64,000 bases of DNA, taken from the NCBI GenBank assembly GCA_020736575.1, contig JAGPYM010000006.1, forward strand, positions 1,488,001 through 1,552,000, written 5' to 3'. Source of the DNA: Thelonectria olida (taxonomy: Eukaryota > Ascomycota > Sordariomycetes > Hypocreales > Nectriaceae). A program made the translations under genes and the position numbers. Under the pieces are notes generated by a model that saw only the letters and a list, made by a program, of their open reading frames with translations, ran no database searches and was not told the origin of the DNA. Positions 11,801-22,863 of the stretch are shown piece by piece. How positions within the stretch are numbered: position 1 is the stretch's first letter; each line of letters opens with the position of its first letter.

Positions 11801-13109
11801 CTCATCCAAGAACAGCAGCGCTCGGGCTCCCTTGGCCATCGAAGTTCCAGCAACAAGAGCCAAGCTGAACTGCACCACGGTTCCGAGCAATTCGCGTCAA
11901 GTTTCAATTATTGAGGACGATCAAGGGGGTGGCACCATTGCGAGCCTGCCAGGCTCGAGCATCTTCTTCACACCGGTTGAGGGCTATATTTATGTCGGGT
12001 TTAACACGACGCTCAAGTTCTCGGACTATTGTGAGAGGGTTCCATCGAAGAATGTCAGCGAAGCGTATTGGATGCAGTATTTCATGCTTCCCATCAACAA
12101 GGCACCTGCCTACGTCGGCAAGGGCTCCGTAATGCAGTGGTACAGCGATGGTGTGATGGGCGATGGAGCACTCGATACAAATCCCACTTCTGGCACTGGT
12201 TTGGGCGCCAACGGACTGGGCACAGGCAACTTCGGTTGTCCGACGTTTGCTGTCACTTTGGGGACATCAAGAGTGACGGGCATGGAGAGAGACGGCAACA
12301 TAACTCGATACTCCATCGACCACGACTTCGGAACTGCTCTGTGCTACCAGAATGTTGAAGAAGTCACAACGAACCTCACGTGGAATCTTCCGGAGTTCGA
12401 TCTTGCAGGTTCCCTCCCAACAGTCAACGAGTCTTCGGCATCGCTTATAAAAACGATCAACGGAAGCGAGAGACATGAGTTCGCCGTTAACGCCTGGTTG
12501 ATGGGTTTTACCGACTCTGTCTTCAATCGATCACTCCCGGGTCCCGACAATAGCTCGTATTTGAACAACTATGTTGACTCATTCATCAACGGGCTTGTGA
12601 ACAGCAAGGACGGAGAGCTGCTTGAGAATCTCGTTGGCGAGAAGAACGTCGCCAACCTCACGACGATGTCGGATAGGCTGTACAGGGGCTACATGGCGCA
12701 GGCAATCTCTTTCAACATGCGCGAGAACACCACCAAGCTTCCTTCGTACACTGGTACCGTGACGCAACCTGGCTTTCAGCGTCTGCAGCAGAACCGTGGG
12801 CCCAAGATTGCTTTGCAGGTCATGCTGGCCATCATGGTTGCCACGGCCATTGGAATGTCGCTGCTCTTGCAGATCCGGGAAGTGCTGCCACATGACCCGT
12901 GCTCCATCGCCGGAACGGCTACCATGTTGGCTGGAGCAGAGATGGCCACGTCGCAGTTCATACCGCTCGGCTCGGAGTGGCAGGATCATAGAGGATTGAA
13001 GAATATGGGCATCTTTGAGAGTTTCGCGTACACGCTTACGTGGTGGGTTGAGTACGGCGGTGATTATTCGGCGAACCAGAGATATGGTGTTGATCGCGAC
13101 ATTGGTTGA
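8809..13109 (+). CDS. DUF3433 multi-pass membrane protein
   Basis: A large fungal membrane protein of unknown function, 1378 residues. Exons: 8809-8881, 8947-9456, 9511-9728, 9774-13109; the introns are 65, 54 and 45 bp and keep the frame. The N-terminus is a Tyr/Pro/Ser-rich cytoplasmic segment. A membrane segment follows (TKFVLIVFAIGFWMMLLATG), then the DUF3433-typical block PWKELQRG..LPTALWAAIKNRHWAVVMSL and another helix. A long extracellular, N-glycosylation-site-rich loop (about 270-640) comes next. The middle repeats the same layout: a helix, then FTPFDALRR..LPHAVFLSLKTRHFAVFIALIGNF. A second long loop and a final helix (LQVMLAIMVATAIGMSLLL) end in a short cytoplasmic tail. The duplicated block suggests an ancient internal duplication. 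Family assignment is from memory of DUF3433 proteins; the splice sites are my inference. Confidence 0.85.
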
Positions 13110-13844
13110 TGATCTGGAGTGTTTTTCCCCTTTGGCTTTCTGACTGGCGTTTGGTCATATACGAATACCCTACGTGATAGCGCTCGTTTCTATTGGAAAT
13201 AGTGTGGAATAATGAGTGAAGGAATGAACTGAATCTAACATATAGGTAGATATCCCTTGAGCTTTTACAAACTCCCTGCAAATGACTTTCTTCTTCTCGA
13301 TGGTGCTGCGCTTTAATAAGTTGGTATAGGTCACATGCTTCTTTTGCTGCGCGCCTTAGGCTCTCTAGGTCTGGATGGTGCTTAAACCCTAAGGGCTCTG
13401 ACCTCTTGGACTTTAGCACGATCAGGTGCTAGAGATATGCGTAACTGCTGAGGGTTCGCATGTAATTCTCCTCTGGGAAGTCCGGAAGCGCCTCAGAGGA
13501 CATGGACTCGCAAAGCGCACATAGACGGGCCATTGTTGATGTGTAGATATCTCTGTTGACGAACCTCGTTGTGTTGGTGGGGGATGTCGGATCGACGGCA
13601 CAGCCAACAGGCAACAGGGAAGAATGCCTCCACGTGAACCGAAGATAATATTACGATCCTGCGCCTCTCCTGTCACGTGCCGCGGATAATACAAAGTAGG
13701 GATGGTCATTGCATTGTTCGAATTGTTTGGTCGTACAGTTTCGTAAATCTCCAAGTAGAATACACACTGGCAGTCTGCCATTAACCCAAATCCCAGCCTG
13801 ACTCGTATCCCCCGTTGCCGCAACACTGATAGGAGGCGAGAACT
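13110..13844. other. Convergent intergenic region
   Basis: About 735 bp between the 3' ends of the DUF3433 gene (plus) and the WW-domain gene (minus). It should hold both 3' untranslated regions. I see no gene or repeat in it. Confidence 0.6.
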
Positions 13845-14984
13845 TCAAAAGTTGCCAGCATCCTGGCAATCAAATGCCTCCTCGTAACCACCAGCGTCAT
13901 CATACCCGGCCATGTCATACTCAGCCGCGTCTTCTTCAAAGTTCCCGGCATCCTGGTCTGCGAATGCATCCGCGTAATCAGGAGTGCAATTATCCATGCC
14001 TCCAGCGTTTGAGGGCTCGACGAGGCCATAGTCGGGCTCGGGCTGATAGCCAAATGATGTATCCTGAGTCTGCTGCCCAGAGAAGGCCGTGTTATTGTAC
14101 TGGGTGGCATCATTCTGCATGTAACTGTTGTCGGAAACGCTGGTATTATACTGGGTGACATCATTCTGAACGTAAGCGTTGTTGGGCGCACCACTATCAA
14201 CCACGTACGTTTGTTGCTCTGTCACGGTGATGTTGGTCGTTTCGACAATGACGGGCTCTTGATACTGATCCTGAGGCATGAACCCAGGTCCGGAAGTTGC
14301 AGAGTAGTCGTAAACAGGCTGTTGCATGGGCTGTTGACTTTGCTGGGAGTTGATCTCTTGTGAGTGATTGGCGGGCATTTGATCGTTGGCATAGCTCTGC
14401 TGGTTCTGCTGCACCGTATACTGAGCATTGTCTGAAGTTTGGTATTGATGTTCGGTCGCTTGTTGCTGTTGTTGCTGATGCTGTTGCTGCTGTGGAGGCT
14501 GCGAAGGATCAAAAGCATTGTCCGGATGCCAGAACTGATCAGAGGCAACGGGCTGCTGGGTAGGCGCAGGCTGGTGAAGCGTGGTTTCCTGTGTCTCTTG
14601 CTGCTGCTGGGCATCTGGCTGCTGTTGAACGTAGACGGTTTGTTCCTGCGTTACAGTGACATTCACCTCGACTTGCTGTGGATCTTGTTGAGATCCGTTC
14701 GGATCCTGCTGCACCGGCTGTTGTTGCACCGGCTGTTGTTGCACCGGCTGTTGTTGCACCGGCTGTTGTTGCACCGGCTGTTGTTGCACCGGCTGTTGAG
14801 CAGGCGGTGGTTCGTAGTATTCGCTGTATCCGTATTGTTCGTTGGAGTCCCAAGGAGCTTGATGACTAGGCGCAGGGGTTGGCTGTTCCTGGTGGGCGGG
14901 TTGGTCATTGTGTGATTGGTGCTGGTCACTTCCATGCTGCTGCTCGTGAGGTTGATGCTCATGGTGTTGCTCATGGTGTTGTTC

Positions 14985-15029
<45 letters not shown>

Positions 15030-17809
15030 AGGCCTATTGAGTGGGCGTGACCCAGGTTTTTGTTGAGCTGGAGGCTTTTGGGTGTGGTTCTGCTGCCCTT
15101 GGTGTTCGTTAGAAGAGTTCTGGTGTGGTCCTGGGGATTCATTTTGCCCAGGCTGTTGCTGAGTTGGGGGTTGCTGCTGTTGAGCTGGTGGTTGCTGATG
15201 AGCTTGCTGCTGTTGATGATGAGCGGGCGGTTGTTGGTGGAGAGGAGATTGCTGTTGAGGGACAGGCTGCTGTTCATGCATGGGCTGCTGCTGATGGGCA
15301 CCTTGTTGTTGATGAGCTTGCTGCTGTTGATTTTGGGGTTGCTGTTGCTGAGCTGGTGGCTGCTGATGAGCTGGCTGCTGCTGATGAGCGGGCGGTTGTT
15401 GGTGGAGGGGAGGTTCCTGCTGATGGACAGGCTGTTGCTCATGCATAGGTTGCTGCTGGTGAGCTGGCTGTGGCTGATGGGCACCCTGTTGGTTATGCAT
15501 GGGCTGAGGTTGATTGGGGGGTAGTTCCTGAACGGGCTGCTGTGGGAAAGACGGGTTGTATGGATAAGCTGGCTGCTGGGCAGGCGGTCCATGAACTGGC
15601 TGTTGCTGTTGCTGGTTGAAAGGCTGTTGGTTGAATGGTTGCTGATTGAAGGGTTGCTGATTGAAGGGTTGCTGATTGAAGGGTTGATGATTGGGAACTT
15701 GATGCTGCTGCTGCTGCCCCGGCATCTGCTGTTGAACAGGTGTCTGCTGGTGCTGTACCGGAGACTGATTGTGGATTGACTGGGGACCTTGAACGGGGTG
15801 CTGCTGGTAAGGTGGCTGTGAGGCGTGGTTTGGCTGCTGCGGGAATGTGTGTGGGTGCGAAAGGGGGGGCTGTTGGAATCCTTGCTGTCCATTCACTGGG
15901 TGCTGGGCCACTGGTTGGTGTTGATGAAGGGCTTGTTGCTGCTGGTGGCCTGGCTGGTTCATGGTTTGGTGTTGTTGGTGAAGCGGATGCTGCTGCTGGA
16001 CTGGCTGCTGGTTGAATGGCTGCTGGTTCATCCCATGTTGTTGCTGATGCATAGGTTGTTGCTGTCCCTGCTGGTGCTGCCCCTGGTGCTGTCCTTGTTG
16101 GTGCTGTCCTTGTTGGTGCTGTCCCTGCTGCTGGCCTTGCTGCTGCTGAGTCGGACGCTGCGCATGTTGCTTGGTTGGTCTCTGCTTCGCGGGTCGTGGT
16201 CGCGGTCGAGGACGAGGCCTCTGGGCAGGGCCTCCATTGGGTTGCTGTTGCTGCTGTTGCTGCTGTTGCTGCTGTTGCCCATATTCATCTTGCCCCTCAT
16301 AGTATTCGCCATCTTCGCCCTCATAGTCGCCATCATCATCGCCACTACCCTCGCTATACGAATCCCCCTCATAGTCAACGTCGAGCAGACCCGAGGTCAT
16401 GAACTTGCCCATCTTCTTCAAGTTCTTCTTCTTGCCCAGCTTCCCCATCTGTTTGGCACCAATCATGACGCCCTGTCCCGTGAGCTTCGCTGCCGCCTTG
16501 GTGACTGCCTTGAAGCCCGCGTTTGGGAGATCTGGCGGTCCGTTCATGGTGGCAGAAGTAGATGCAGCACTGTGACTGGACCGGTTTGCTGCCGTCATGG
16601 ATCCGTAGAGCGAGGTTGGACGTTTGGGAAGGGCTGGCCTCGCCTGGGGCTGCTGTCCTGGCCGTTCCCACGATGTCAAACCCAGCGATTCATTGACGTA
16701 GAATGGGACCATGTCGGGCGTCTTCAACTCTTTCCACCCATCCGGCAGACCGTTGGCAGGCTTCGTCCATGAGCTGCTCTTCGTGTTGGAGTTGAAGTAG
16801 TAGACATGGCCTTCGACCGTCTTGCGCTCTTGCCAGCCTGGCGGCAACCCTAGCAGTATCTCCGCCGCGACCGGCTGGATATGCGTCTTGTAGCCCGTTG
16901 TCTTGTGCGTGTACCATATTCTGCCCGTCACATTCTTCCTCTGGGTCCAAAGATCTGCGGGAACGGCCGATTTGGAGGGCTGGACGAGCAGGTCTGAGTC
17001 TGTAACGTAGTACGACTTGTCGTGGGGGTGAGAGGTTTCCGCCGCGCCGGCAGTGTAGCACCAGACGCAGAATTGGGTCAAAACGTTGGTGGTGCTGCAA
17101 ATGAGGCAGAGGTAGACGGAAACGTTCTGCTGGATGGCTATATCAGAACCTGTCAGTTGGCATTCTTCACCAGACGCTACGTTTAGGCCGTACCGTTCTT
17201 GCAGTGGTTACATGCTGGACCACCAGGTATCGGGTTGTTAACCGCATTGCCAGACGGAGTCGGCTGGACCGTTGCCACTGGAGTATTGCCGGAATTCCAT
17301 GCCGGACTGGCGACGGTGCTGGGCGGTGTCATGATGGAAACGCCACTGAAGCTCGATCGTCCGCTGTGTATCGAGGAAACTGAGCTTTGTTCCGCCATTG
17401 AAGGGAAAGTTTGCGTGTGTTGGAGAGGGGCGGGCGCCGCATTTTGGTGTTGTTGGGGATGTTGGAACTGCTGTGGCTGAACTTGTTGTTGTTGAACCTG
17501 TTGCTGCGCTTGTTGCTGCTGCGTATTCTGAACGGGCTGCTGTTGCATATATCCGTTCTGAGATTGTTGCTGCAGCTGCTGTTGTTGGGGAGACTGGGGG
17601 GTCGGCGTTGCAAATGCAGACTGCGGATGGTAGGGCGCAGGAGTCGGCGTTGACATTGCTATTGACGCAGGGCGAGATTGAGGCGATGGCGAATTGACGA
17701 CGGCCTTTCTCGAGACGGCCTTTCGAACGACGAGGGGCGCAATGTTCATTTCACCGAAGGACTGCTGCATCTGAACATGCTGCTGCTGTTGCAGCGCTGG
17801 ATTGTCCAT
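13845..17809 (-). CDS. Glutamine-rich WW-domain protein with three CxxC pairs
   Basis: A 1302-residue protein with exons 17809-17194 and 17137-13845 (minus); the 56-bp intron joins in phase 1. Residues 1-199 are Gln/Pro-rich. Then come three CxxC pairs (Cys 200/203, 216/219, 229/232), a likely zinc-binding knuckle whose first pair is in exon 1 and the other two in exon 2. Three tandem WW-type units follow: a degenerate one (about 265-294, LWTQRKN..YKTHIQP) and two good ones (about 303-332, LPPGWQERK..SSSWTKP; about 336-365, LPDGWKELK..LTSWERP), which should bind proline-rich peptides. From about 500 the chain is Gln/Pro/His-rich low-complexity sequence with many repeats, and it ends in an Asp/Tyr/Asn-rich acidic tail. 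Such a layout suits an RNA-processing, trafficking or condensate-forming adaptor, but I do not recognise an ortholog with a known job. The opposite strand is open through the repeats but encodes only leucine-rich noise. Confidence 0.85.
14712..14801 (-). repeat. 15-bp coding minisatellite (QQPVQ x6)
   Basis: Six near-perfect copies of a 15-bp unit (plus-strand CACCGGCTGTTGTTG) inside the WW-domain gene encode six QQPVQ pentapeptides. Copy number in such arrays usually varies between strains. Confidence 0.9.
14988..15029 (-). repeat. Uninterrupted CAG tract (14 glutamines)
   Basis: Fourteen CTG triplets on the plus strand read as fourteen CAG glutamine codons in the WW-domain gene. Other Gln tracts mix CAG and CAA (for example near 16236-16276), so this pure run is the one most prone to slippage. 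Confidence 0.9.
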
Positions 17810-19727
17810 GGTCGCGGTCGACGCTGGCGCGATACACGCCGAGGACTCGAAGGGATCAAGAGACGCAAGCCTGGGGAGAATCTAGGACATGCCAAGAACG
17901 CGGAGGCGTCGGAGGACAGGTGGAAATGTATAAATATGCCCCCCTCGCGCATGACAGCTCATGCATGCTCCCTCCTCCATTTCTGTTCAAGTGTGTCGGG
18001 CTCCTTGCCTCGTCCCAATGCCGAAGCTCGATAGCGCAGCTTTGGGCGCCGTGGCGCGGAATAGCTCCGACTAGGCTGCATTGCAGTCTGTCTGCAGTGG
18101 TCTGGGGGGTATCAGCTGAGGCAGATTTCGGCTGTCTAGACTCTCCCTGGCCCAATGGTAGAATTCCAGCCCCATGCAGCCCCTCCGACCTACATGGCCC
18201 AGCCCCGGCCGGGGCGAGACGGGACTCGGACAGCGGCACAGTTAGACGCTGGGAAAGGCACAGTTGGACGATTTAGGTTGAGGAAACGGGGGGTCGAGGC
18301 TGGGCCATCTGTTACGAGACACCCACCCGGACCATGGACGAGGGCGCGAATGTGGCGACTTGCCATGGCAAAAGCAAACGAAGGGAGGGAGAGGCTCTGA
18401 TGAGTGGGCTTGCACGATTCAGCGTGAGAGATGAATGAGAGATGAGAGAATGTTTGTGGGAGAGGACATCCACGACCCACGTGTGACTTAGCTTCTGGCA
18501 ATTGAGAGGGCCTCACATGCAAAAGAAAACACCGCTGATGCCAGAAATAAGCTAAAATAAGCTTGATTAAGCCCACATGCTCGATCCAGATCTCCTCCAA
18601 GCCGTGCTTCTTGGCTCTTGGCAGAACATCTTGGCTGCTTCATCCCCTCCAGGAGAGCGGCTCTCCAACCCCCTGCGCCGCTTACCCTAGAGCTTCGCCG
18701 AGATGAGCATGGGCGGCGCTTGTGGAATCTGGTGAAATTGCTTGCATAACTAGTCTGCTGAGTGCAAGTCGACTAGAGCCTTTGCAGCTTCTCTGGCAGC
18801 TCACATGATGGGAAAGCTCGGGTTGAATCCTAGTTAACTCCCAAGCACTCAGATAGATTGCCGACCGACGGACCTAGAACTGGGAGAAGGTTGATAAAAT
18901 TAACCCGGTTCAGTTGTTGGTTCGTAATGTGCCTTTTCTCGCCATAGTCGTCGTTCTCGCGATGTCTTCAAGGGATCTAGCGATGCCGTTATTTATCTAT
19001 CCCACTTTATTCAACGAGCTTGTCGAGTTCCTGATCTCTGGCTGGCCCTGTGCAGACTTCGGTCGCCTCCTGCATCTAGTGTCGTTCCGCATATTTGATA
19101 ATAGATGCGTCGTATATTTTGTCTTGATGACCATTTGCTGTATCCTCCGTATGATACTGACTATATATCGGGCATAATTCGTTAAACTGTGCAAGTATAC
19201 AAGACACTGTTAAGCTCTGGGATATCTTCAGTTCTAAGCTATCTAAGCTACGCATTTACTCAATAAGCCTGCCGTTGTTTACTTGAATTCCGATGGTTCC
19301 CTATAGCTGCATAGAAAAGGACGAAAGTGTCAATATACTAAATTGGGTCAGATATTATCACTGATTTGACTTATTAGAATCCATGACATGAGGAATGTCA
19401 AGAGTTCTCGTGATGTTGCAAGAATTCTTTGAATGTATGTAGTAGAGTTGAGATTTTCCTAAGCTTTGAAACCCATCTTCTACACTATGGCCGTTGATCG
19501 AGCTGCTTTTCTTCTTGGTTAAGAAGAGGCGCTTCCTGATGGAGGTTTAGGTAGCCACACCTTGAGAAGCTAGGCAGTCACTCGTGGGTTATTGGACGCA
19601 TATGCCGCTTGTTATTTAAATAGAAATTCAGTCAATCAATTTGCTTTAACTCGAGCGATTCCTAATATTGGATGACAACAAGACCCGCCTCAGCATTTCC
19701 TACTGTGGCATCATGAGACATCCTCAC
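17810..19727. other. Intergenic region upstream of the WW-domain gene
   Basis: About 1.9 kb holding the WW-gene promoter (minus strand) and the 3' flank of the small gene at 19728. The part from about 18890 to 19690 is clearly AT-richer than its surroundings, with no convincing open frame; it could be a decayed repeat. A tRNA-Gly-like D-arm string near 18134-18150 lacks any T arm. Confidence 0.5.
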
Positions 19728-20042
19728 TCAAGCTCCTCCCTCTCTCTTGGCGTACTCATTCTCGATAGCCTCCTTGTACCGACGATCAGCTTCTTGCTCG
19801 CTGATATCTTCAATGCGGCGAGATGTATCCTGACCCCCAGAGGCCCCGAGCCGTCTGCTGGACGGGTAATGCTCCTCAGTGTACTCGACGGGCTTTTCGT
19901 TGTCCCGGTAGGCTCTGCGGATGGTCGTGCCTTGGGGATCGGTCTGGGTCTGTTCTGAGTAGGAGTGGCTTTCAGTCCGGCCGTTATGAGACGAGCGGCT
20001 GACGTAGCTTTGGCTGCTGCTTGAGCTGTAGTAGGTCGGCAT
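19728..20042 (-). CDS. Small hydrophilic protein of unknown function
   Basis: A single exon of 104 residues. It begins MPTYYSSSSSQSYVSRSS (Ser/Tyr-rich) and continues as a highly charged, probably disordered chain with TQTDPQGTTIRRAYRDN in the middle and a predicted helix at the C-terminus (ISEQEADRRYKEAIENEYAK). There is no signal peptide, membrane segment or cysteine. Short proteins with this Ser/Tyr-rich start occur in other filamentous fungi as far as I recall, but no function is known to me. A TATA-like AT-rich stretch lies about 90-100 bp upstream (20131-20144). Confidence 0.65.
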   Translation of the reverse strand: MPTYYSSSSSQSYVSRSSHNGRTESHSYSEQTQTDPQGTTIRRAYRDNEKPVEYTEEHYPSSRRLGASGGQDTSRRIEDISEQEADRRYKEAIENEYAKREGGA

Positions 20043-20471
20043 CTTGAGTAGTGTTGAGTATGTTGGTGATGGTTGAAGTATTCTTTGTTGAAGATGGCAA
20101 ATAACCTTAAGGTGGAGGAGGGTAGTTGGGTAATTAATTATATGCTTGTGGTGATGTCAGGTGGGGTCAACTCAACGTCATATCGCGAACCCCGTGTGAC
20201 ATGTACGGAGTACTTCGTATCGCAGCGTTGACAAGTAACTTCATGTTGACGTCACTCTATCGGCAAGGTGCATGTTTCCTTTGTGAGGAGTTGCTCTTTG
20301 ACTTGACATGAATGACGGCCAAGTGCAAAGGCTGATATGATAACTGCGGATCACGGAGCAAACGGTCCACAATATGAGGGTTGGATATATAATTCAACAT
20401 GTGAGTGGATGTTGGTTTAATTGAGATTCATAAAGCATTCCTGTCTATTCATATTTTTCGTTTCCCACCCT
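20043..20471. other. Intergenic region
   Basis: About 430 bp holding the promoter of the small gene (minus) and the 3' flank of the Vps62-like gene (minus). TAATTAATTATA at 20131-20142 is TATA-like. Nothing else is recognised. Confidence 0.5.
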
Positions 20472-22038
20472 TCAGTCCGACTCATCATCAGACGATGAAA
20501 ACAGAGCCTCATCCTCCCTCCCCCAGTCGTCTAATTGCATATCCTCCGTCTGCAGTTTCTTATACGTACTTATCCCGCCTCTCATCCTCCTGACGCCGAA
20601 TCTGATGGCTAATACAATGCCGGACAAGAATACGACAATGACGCCTGTTGTAATCCATGCTCTCCATCCTTTCAAGCAGCATGGATACAACCACATGTAC
20701 ACCCCGACGGACCACTCCATCCACCCCAGCTTACGCATGTGATCTGGAGTAAGCCCCTTTCTCACGAGGTGCTTATGTCGCGGACCTGTTGGCCCATCAC
20801 GGAAGCGCTTCAGTCCAAAGCGCGGCACGGTTAGTTGGCGTGGATCCGAGTCTGGCCACCGTCGATCCCCCCAGAGTCCGGTGAAGTAGAAGAAAGAGGT
20901 TAGGTTGGAAGTGGGTGGTGAGGACGACTCCTGATTTGGAGGATTCAGTCTAGTTAATGTGAAGGTGGCTGGGTCGAAGCGGTAGAAATATGCTGAAAGA
21001 ACGGGGTCCCATATCTTCCCTTCGTCGCAATAATCGAACAGGGCCTCGTTATGGATCTGGTGTCTAAGAACTGGGTTAGCGGGACGCAAAGGACGGTGCT
21101 CTAGAGCGGCATAACCTACCCGGGTTCTGGGTAATTTGCATGGGCGCCTCGGCCGCTGTATACGATGGGCTGGAGAGTAGTCAGAAAATCAGTCACTTGT
21201 CAAGCATGCAGTGGGAAGCTTAGGGTTTGGCCTACTCTTCCATCGTCGGTTATGTTGAGAGTCGAGTCATCCCAATAATATCCTCGGCCATCAATGTGCT
21301 GGCTGTAGTATATGCCAATGGGCTTGCCATCCTGGAAGCGAACCATGTTGTGCTCCCTTGGAATGAATCTTAGCTGGGAATATCGAGAAGGGCTGTTCAC
21401 GACGACTCACCAGTCTCCAATGTGATTTCCGAAATGCATGCCTGAAGCTGCCTTACCACCGCCAATGAAACGGTCGAAAGGCTCCATTACCTGGGTGATG
21501 TTGGCTCCCTCGTTGAAGGCGTAAAAGTAGAAGTAAAATGCGTCGACATCAGTCGGGCTCCTGTCGACCAAAATGACAACGCAGGGCGTAGAGTTGTGAA
21601 TTTTGCCCGTTTCATCAGGGGCCTCACCCAAAAGCCATTCGGGGAAATCGGGTTTAGTGGGATCATCATTGGAGGTGAGGGCGACGCGGCCTCCGTACTC
21701 GTTTAGAATCTCCAGATTGTCCAGGTTGAGAGGGGGAAGATTGGGGATTGGCTTCCCATCCAGCATGGCGGTTGTGTGCAGGATGTGCGTCTGAAGGTCA
21801 GTGGGCATGTACGGGTCATCCGAGTGCAGCCAGACGAGAGGTGCTGCGAGAGTTGATGAGCGTCATGACGGGTGAACCAGAGACTTGATGCATACGTACC
21901 ATGGCTGGCGACATAGTCGGGACATTTCAGCGTCAGGTCGACAGCAGTGTCCGGGTCGGCCCGGGCGGAGCATGTGAGGAGGGCGATGCAGAATAGGCAG
22001 AATAGACGCCCCAATGCAAATGGCCAGTCATCCGCCAT
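20472..22038 (-). CDS. Vps62-like vacuolar protein sorting protein
   Basis: A 444-residue protein of the Vps62/Tda6 family, which was linked to vacuolar protein sorting in yeast; the biochemical role is unknown. Five exons (minus): 22038-21900, 21843-21411, 21356-21236, 21169-21120, 21063-20472. The introns are 56, 54, 66 and 56 bp and all junctions keep the frame. An N-terminal signal sequence (LFCLFCIALLTCSARA) is followed by the conserved core: a HSDDPYMPTDL segment, FYFYFYAFNEGAN, HFGNHIGDWEHNMVRF, YYSQHIDG, then VYSGRGAHANYPEPG and LFDYCDEGKIWDP. The C-terminus has one membrane helix (ITTGVIVVFLSGIVLAI) and an acidic cytoplasmic tail. The motif HIGDWEHNMVRF spans the exon 2/exon 3 junction, which supports the splice call. 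It is divergent to the transcription factor gene. Confidence 0.85.
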
Positions 22039-22863
22039 GTCGACGCCCGCCCGGATCCGAAGGTATTCGGATGCGCGATGATTCGGAGAGAGGAACAAAC
22101 GAGGGTGTTGATGCAGGCATGAGACGAGCGATGATGAGACACAAAAGTGTATTGTCGAGGTGCTTAATCAGCGTCGCTCGCCGGTAAGTTCGGCATCCGG
22201 GGGGCTGGGACAGTGGGAGCCAAGGGAACTTTCAGTGGAGCTCAGGGCACCAATTCATCCCGAGCGAGATCCGTCCAGTTGGGCTCTTTGTCCGTTATAT
22301 CCGGGTAATATACTATGGTTGTCTATCATGATGAGGATTTATCTATTTCTGCATGTTGGGTTGGGCATCATTGAATAGACGAGGGGATGAATGCGGCACA
22401 TATATATTGGTATGGATGTTGAGCGTGTTCGTATCTTCAGTCCTCGCACTGACTGAGGTGCCTTTCAGTGCTGCCTCCATAGGACCTCCATTGGACCTCG
22501 TACAAATGCCGTATCAACCGTCTATCCCGTATTTGCTCCATCTGTGCCTTCTCCACTCTCTCATATTCCCGGTGGCTTGGCCGGTATTGAGGCCTTTATT
22601 CGTCAAGACCGAAAAAGAATTGTCTTGATCCATCGATCTTGACCGTTTCCCAAATCGAGGCCAGCCCACACAAGCCAAGGCCCACCAACCGCATTACAAC
22701 ATCTCACGTCATCCTCCCTTATCAACAAGCTTGGCCTTTGTCATTCACCCGCAGCTTCGGGCCTCACCTCCACCGACGGAACTTCCGCGCCCCTCCAAAG
22801 TCCCCAATCAGACGGGACAGACCGTGATTCGTTTGGCATCAATATTCGCAACTAATATTCGAT
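22039..22863. promoter_or_regulatory. Divergent promoter region, Vps62-like and Zn2Cys6 genes
   Basis: 825 bp between two start codons on opposite strands, so it carries both promoters. No coding frame is supported. I could not single out a convincing operator. Confidence 0.5.

Noticed and set aside
15825..16772. A 315-codon plus-strand open frame (and others at 14439-14915 and 15060-15524) opposite the WW gene
   Set aside because: It is the antisense of Gln/Pro repeats and encodes only Leu/Val/Trp-rich repetitive sequence; the minus-strand frame has domains and correct splicing.
18121..18200. CCCAATGGTAGAATTC, like the D arm of tRNA-Gly
   Set aside because: No anticodon hairpin or T arm follows; the acceptor stem cannot be formed.
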